36,904 nucleotides of DNA from Psychromonas algicola (GTDB taxonomy: Bacteria; Pseudomonadota; Gammaproteobacteria; Enterobacterales; Psychromonadaceae), in NCBI RefSeq assembly GCF_004378355.1, contig NZ_SNUB01000035.1, forward strand, positions 1 through 36,904, written 5' to 3'. The notes under the pieces were generated by a model that made no database searches, was not told where the DNA came from, and saw nothing but the letters and a program-made list of their open reading frames with translations. A program made the translations under genes and the position numbers. Position 1 is the first letter of the stretch, and each line of letters begins with the position of its first letter. Shown here one piece after another: positions 36,015 to 36,904 of this stretch.

Positions 36015-36602
36015 TCAAACATCCAGACCGTCCCATCCCTCGGCTTCAAAAACTTTAAAACCTGTAACCCCCTCCGCCTCTAAAGCTGTCTTAAGTTTTT
36101 CGGTAATAAAAATTTGATCTTCCATACCCTTAGGAACAAAAGCATGACTCTGTATATCTGCATCTTGATTTACTACTAATGACTTAACTCTTTTTATTCG
36201 ATCAGGAAAAAATGGACTCATTGCAACCTTAGATTTTTCCATATCGATAAAATCGAAAACACTTAAACAGTTAAATATGAAATAGTTATCTGATACGGTT
36301 TTATCTTGATGGTCCCATATTCGAACATTAAGAAATTCACCGTTAACTCCTAAAGATTCAAATATTTTTTTCACCTTTTGGTTAATAACAACGACGCCAT
36401 CAAGACAATTAACAATATCTAATAGATCGGTATTCTCAGGAAAGTTAGGATCAAAACACATTACAGCATCATCAATTTTTGGAAAACTACCTAGTAATGA
36501 AATAGCTTCGCCATACTTGTGTGAACTAGGACCATCCGAGGGAACAGTTGATAAAAATGCACCCTTAGAACCAGCAGATGGAAAAAAAACAAAAATACTC
36601 AT
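36015..36602 (-). CDS. Imm11/DUF1629-like immunity protein (paralog B)
   Basis: 195 residues from the second of two tandem ATG codons (36602), which has AGAGG 5 bases upstream; the first ATG (36605) is too close to it. Shared features with paralog A are 'VVVINQKVKKIFESLGVNGEFL' (split here as 71-92), 'YFIFNCLSVFDFIDMEKS' (108-125) and 'QIFITEKLKTALEAEGVTGFKVFE'. Imm11-type proteins usually sit directly after their toxin gene. Here the frame upstream, ending 12 bases before this start, is only the remnant of a gene cut by an IS element. The immunity role and the lost partner are inferred. Confidence 0.66.
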   Translation of the reverse strand: MSIFVFFPSAGSKGAFLSTVPSDGPSSHKYGEAISLLGSFPKIDDAVMCFDPNFPENTDLLDIVNCLDGVVVINQKVKKIFESLGVNGEFLNVRIWDHQDKTVSDNYFIFNCLSVFDFIDMEKSKVAMSPFFPDRIKRVKSLVVNQDADIQSHAFVPKGMEDQIFITEKLKTALEAEGVTGFKVFEAEGWDGLDV

Positions 36603-36614
36603 CATTACCTCTAT

Positions 36615-36761
36615 TTATGCAAGTGCACCATATTTATAATTCGTTCTCGTAGATTTGGCTTTGTATTTCACCAAAGTTTCATCTCCATTGTCCAATTTAA
36701 TCTTTTTTTTAATAACATTTAAAGTAATAGATGCAGAGTTGGAGTCATTGACTTTAAGTGA
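36615..36761 (-). pseudogene. 3' remnant of a gene truncated by the IS element
   Basis: Forty-eight codons read without a stop from 36761 to TAA at 36615-36617: the product ends 'LDNGDETLVKYKAKSTRTNYKYGALA'-like, split here as LDNGDETLVKY and KAKSTRTNYKYGALA. There is no ATG, and in-frame TAA at 36762-36764 ends the frame on the other side. The fragment ends just before the Imm11-like gene, the place where a toxin would be expected. Its N-terminal part is missing, presumably lost or displaced by the IS110-type element. The family cannot be told from the fragment. Confidence 0.5.
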
Positions 36762-36796
36762 TTAATTATATTCCGATCAACTTATGGATGCTGAGA

Positions 36797-36873
36797 TGGT
36801 CACTCCAAAACGGCATCGCAATGTGCCAAGATAGATAAGTATTCAGCAAATCAATCTAAATATGGAGTGACCA
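36797..36873 (+). repeat. 11-base inverted repeat in the IS left end, covering the transposase ribosome site
   Basis: TGGTCACTCCA (36797-36807) and TGGAGTGACCA (36863-36873) are perfect reverse complements 55 bases apart. The second copy contains GGAG (36864-36867), the Shine-Dalgarno of the transposase gene. In a transcript entering from outside the element, both copies would pair and hide the ribosome site. A transcript starting between them would leave it free. Confidence 0.8.
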
Positions 36874-36875
36874 AC

Positions 36876-36904
36876 ATGAAATGTAGCGTAATTAGTATCG
36901 ACTT
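36876..36904 (+). CDS. IS110/IS1111-family transposase, 5' end only (partial)
   Basis: Only the first nine codons are present: MKCSVISID, then the window ends in the next codon. 'VISID' is the opening of the DEDD (RuvC-like) domain of IS110-family transposases, whose first acidic residue is this aspartate ('IGIDLAK' in typical members). GGAG lies 8 bases ahead. The short untranslated left end (about 110 bases or less) fits the IS1111 group, where the bridge-RNA region is at the other end of the element. The call rests on a short peptide plus context. Confidence 0.6.

Noticed and set aside
36765-36875. Bridge RNA of the IS element in this interval
   Set aside because: The left non-coding end is short and shows only the one inverted repeat; IS1111-type elements keep the bridge RNA at the other end, outside this window.

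Overview
The window is chromosomal DNA from an AT-rich marine gammaproteobacterium. Gene content and order (letA/letB-rsmF beside yebG, thrS-infC-rpmI-rplT, long PstC/PstA, queA-tgt-yajC-secD-secF, nlpI) fit the Alteromonadales/Vibrionales side of the class. A Psychromonas-, Moritella- or Shewanella-like host is an inference from protein resemblance, not a search result.

Layout. (1) 1-750, accessory: the last codons of an integron-type cassette, an attC-like site, then a SUKH (SMI1/KNR4) immunity-type gene bracketed by an inverted repeat. (2) 751-5330: an unrecognised membrane protein, elyC, cmoM, a DUF2835 gene and rsmF. (3) 5404-9314: the lipid-transport pair letA/letB, with LetA split into two overlapping genes and LetB carrying seven MCE repeats, divergent from the SOS-type gene yebG. 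(4) 9707-13047: thrS-infC-rpmI-rplT. Three layers of control are visible: a tRNA-Thr anticodon-arm mimic ahead of thrS, an AUA start codon on infC, and a GAAA-capped hairpin ahead of rpmI. (5) 13113-18768: a Pho-box-driven pstC-pstA-pstB-phoU phosphate operon, with no pstS in the window. (6) 18821-24527: queA-tgt (queuosine in tRNA) and yajC-secD-secF (Sec export), with an internal terminator-like hairpin between yajC and secD. (7) 24649-25636: nlpI.

(8) 25670-28500, accessory or decaying: a frameshifted glutamine amidotransferase gene, a cysteine-rich ArsP-like permease divergent from a small membrane protein plus ArsR regulator, and fragments of a dead gene. (9) 28758-31766: a soluble FIST-domain chemoreceptor and glutaminase, convergent around a hairpin. 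(10) 31913-36904, accessory, all on the minus strand up to the edge: a GFA-family protein, a secreted PL14-type lyase-like protein, two unrecognised proteins, two adjacent diverged paralogs resembling Imm11/DUF1629 immunity proteins, and the 3' end of a gene cut off by an IS110/IS1111-family element that begins at the right edge.

The best leads for something undescribed are the orphan immunity-like island with its IS-truncated upstream gene, the inverted repeat that buries the transposase ribosome-binding site, the infC AUA start, and the thrS anticodon mimic. No tRNA, rRNA or CRISPR array was found.
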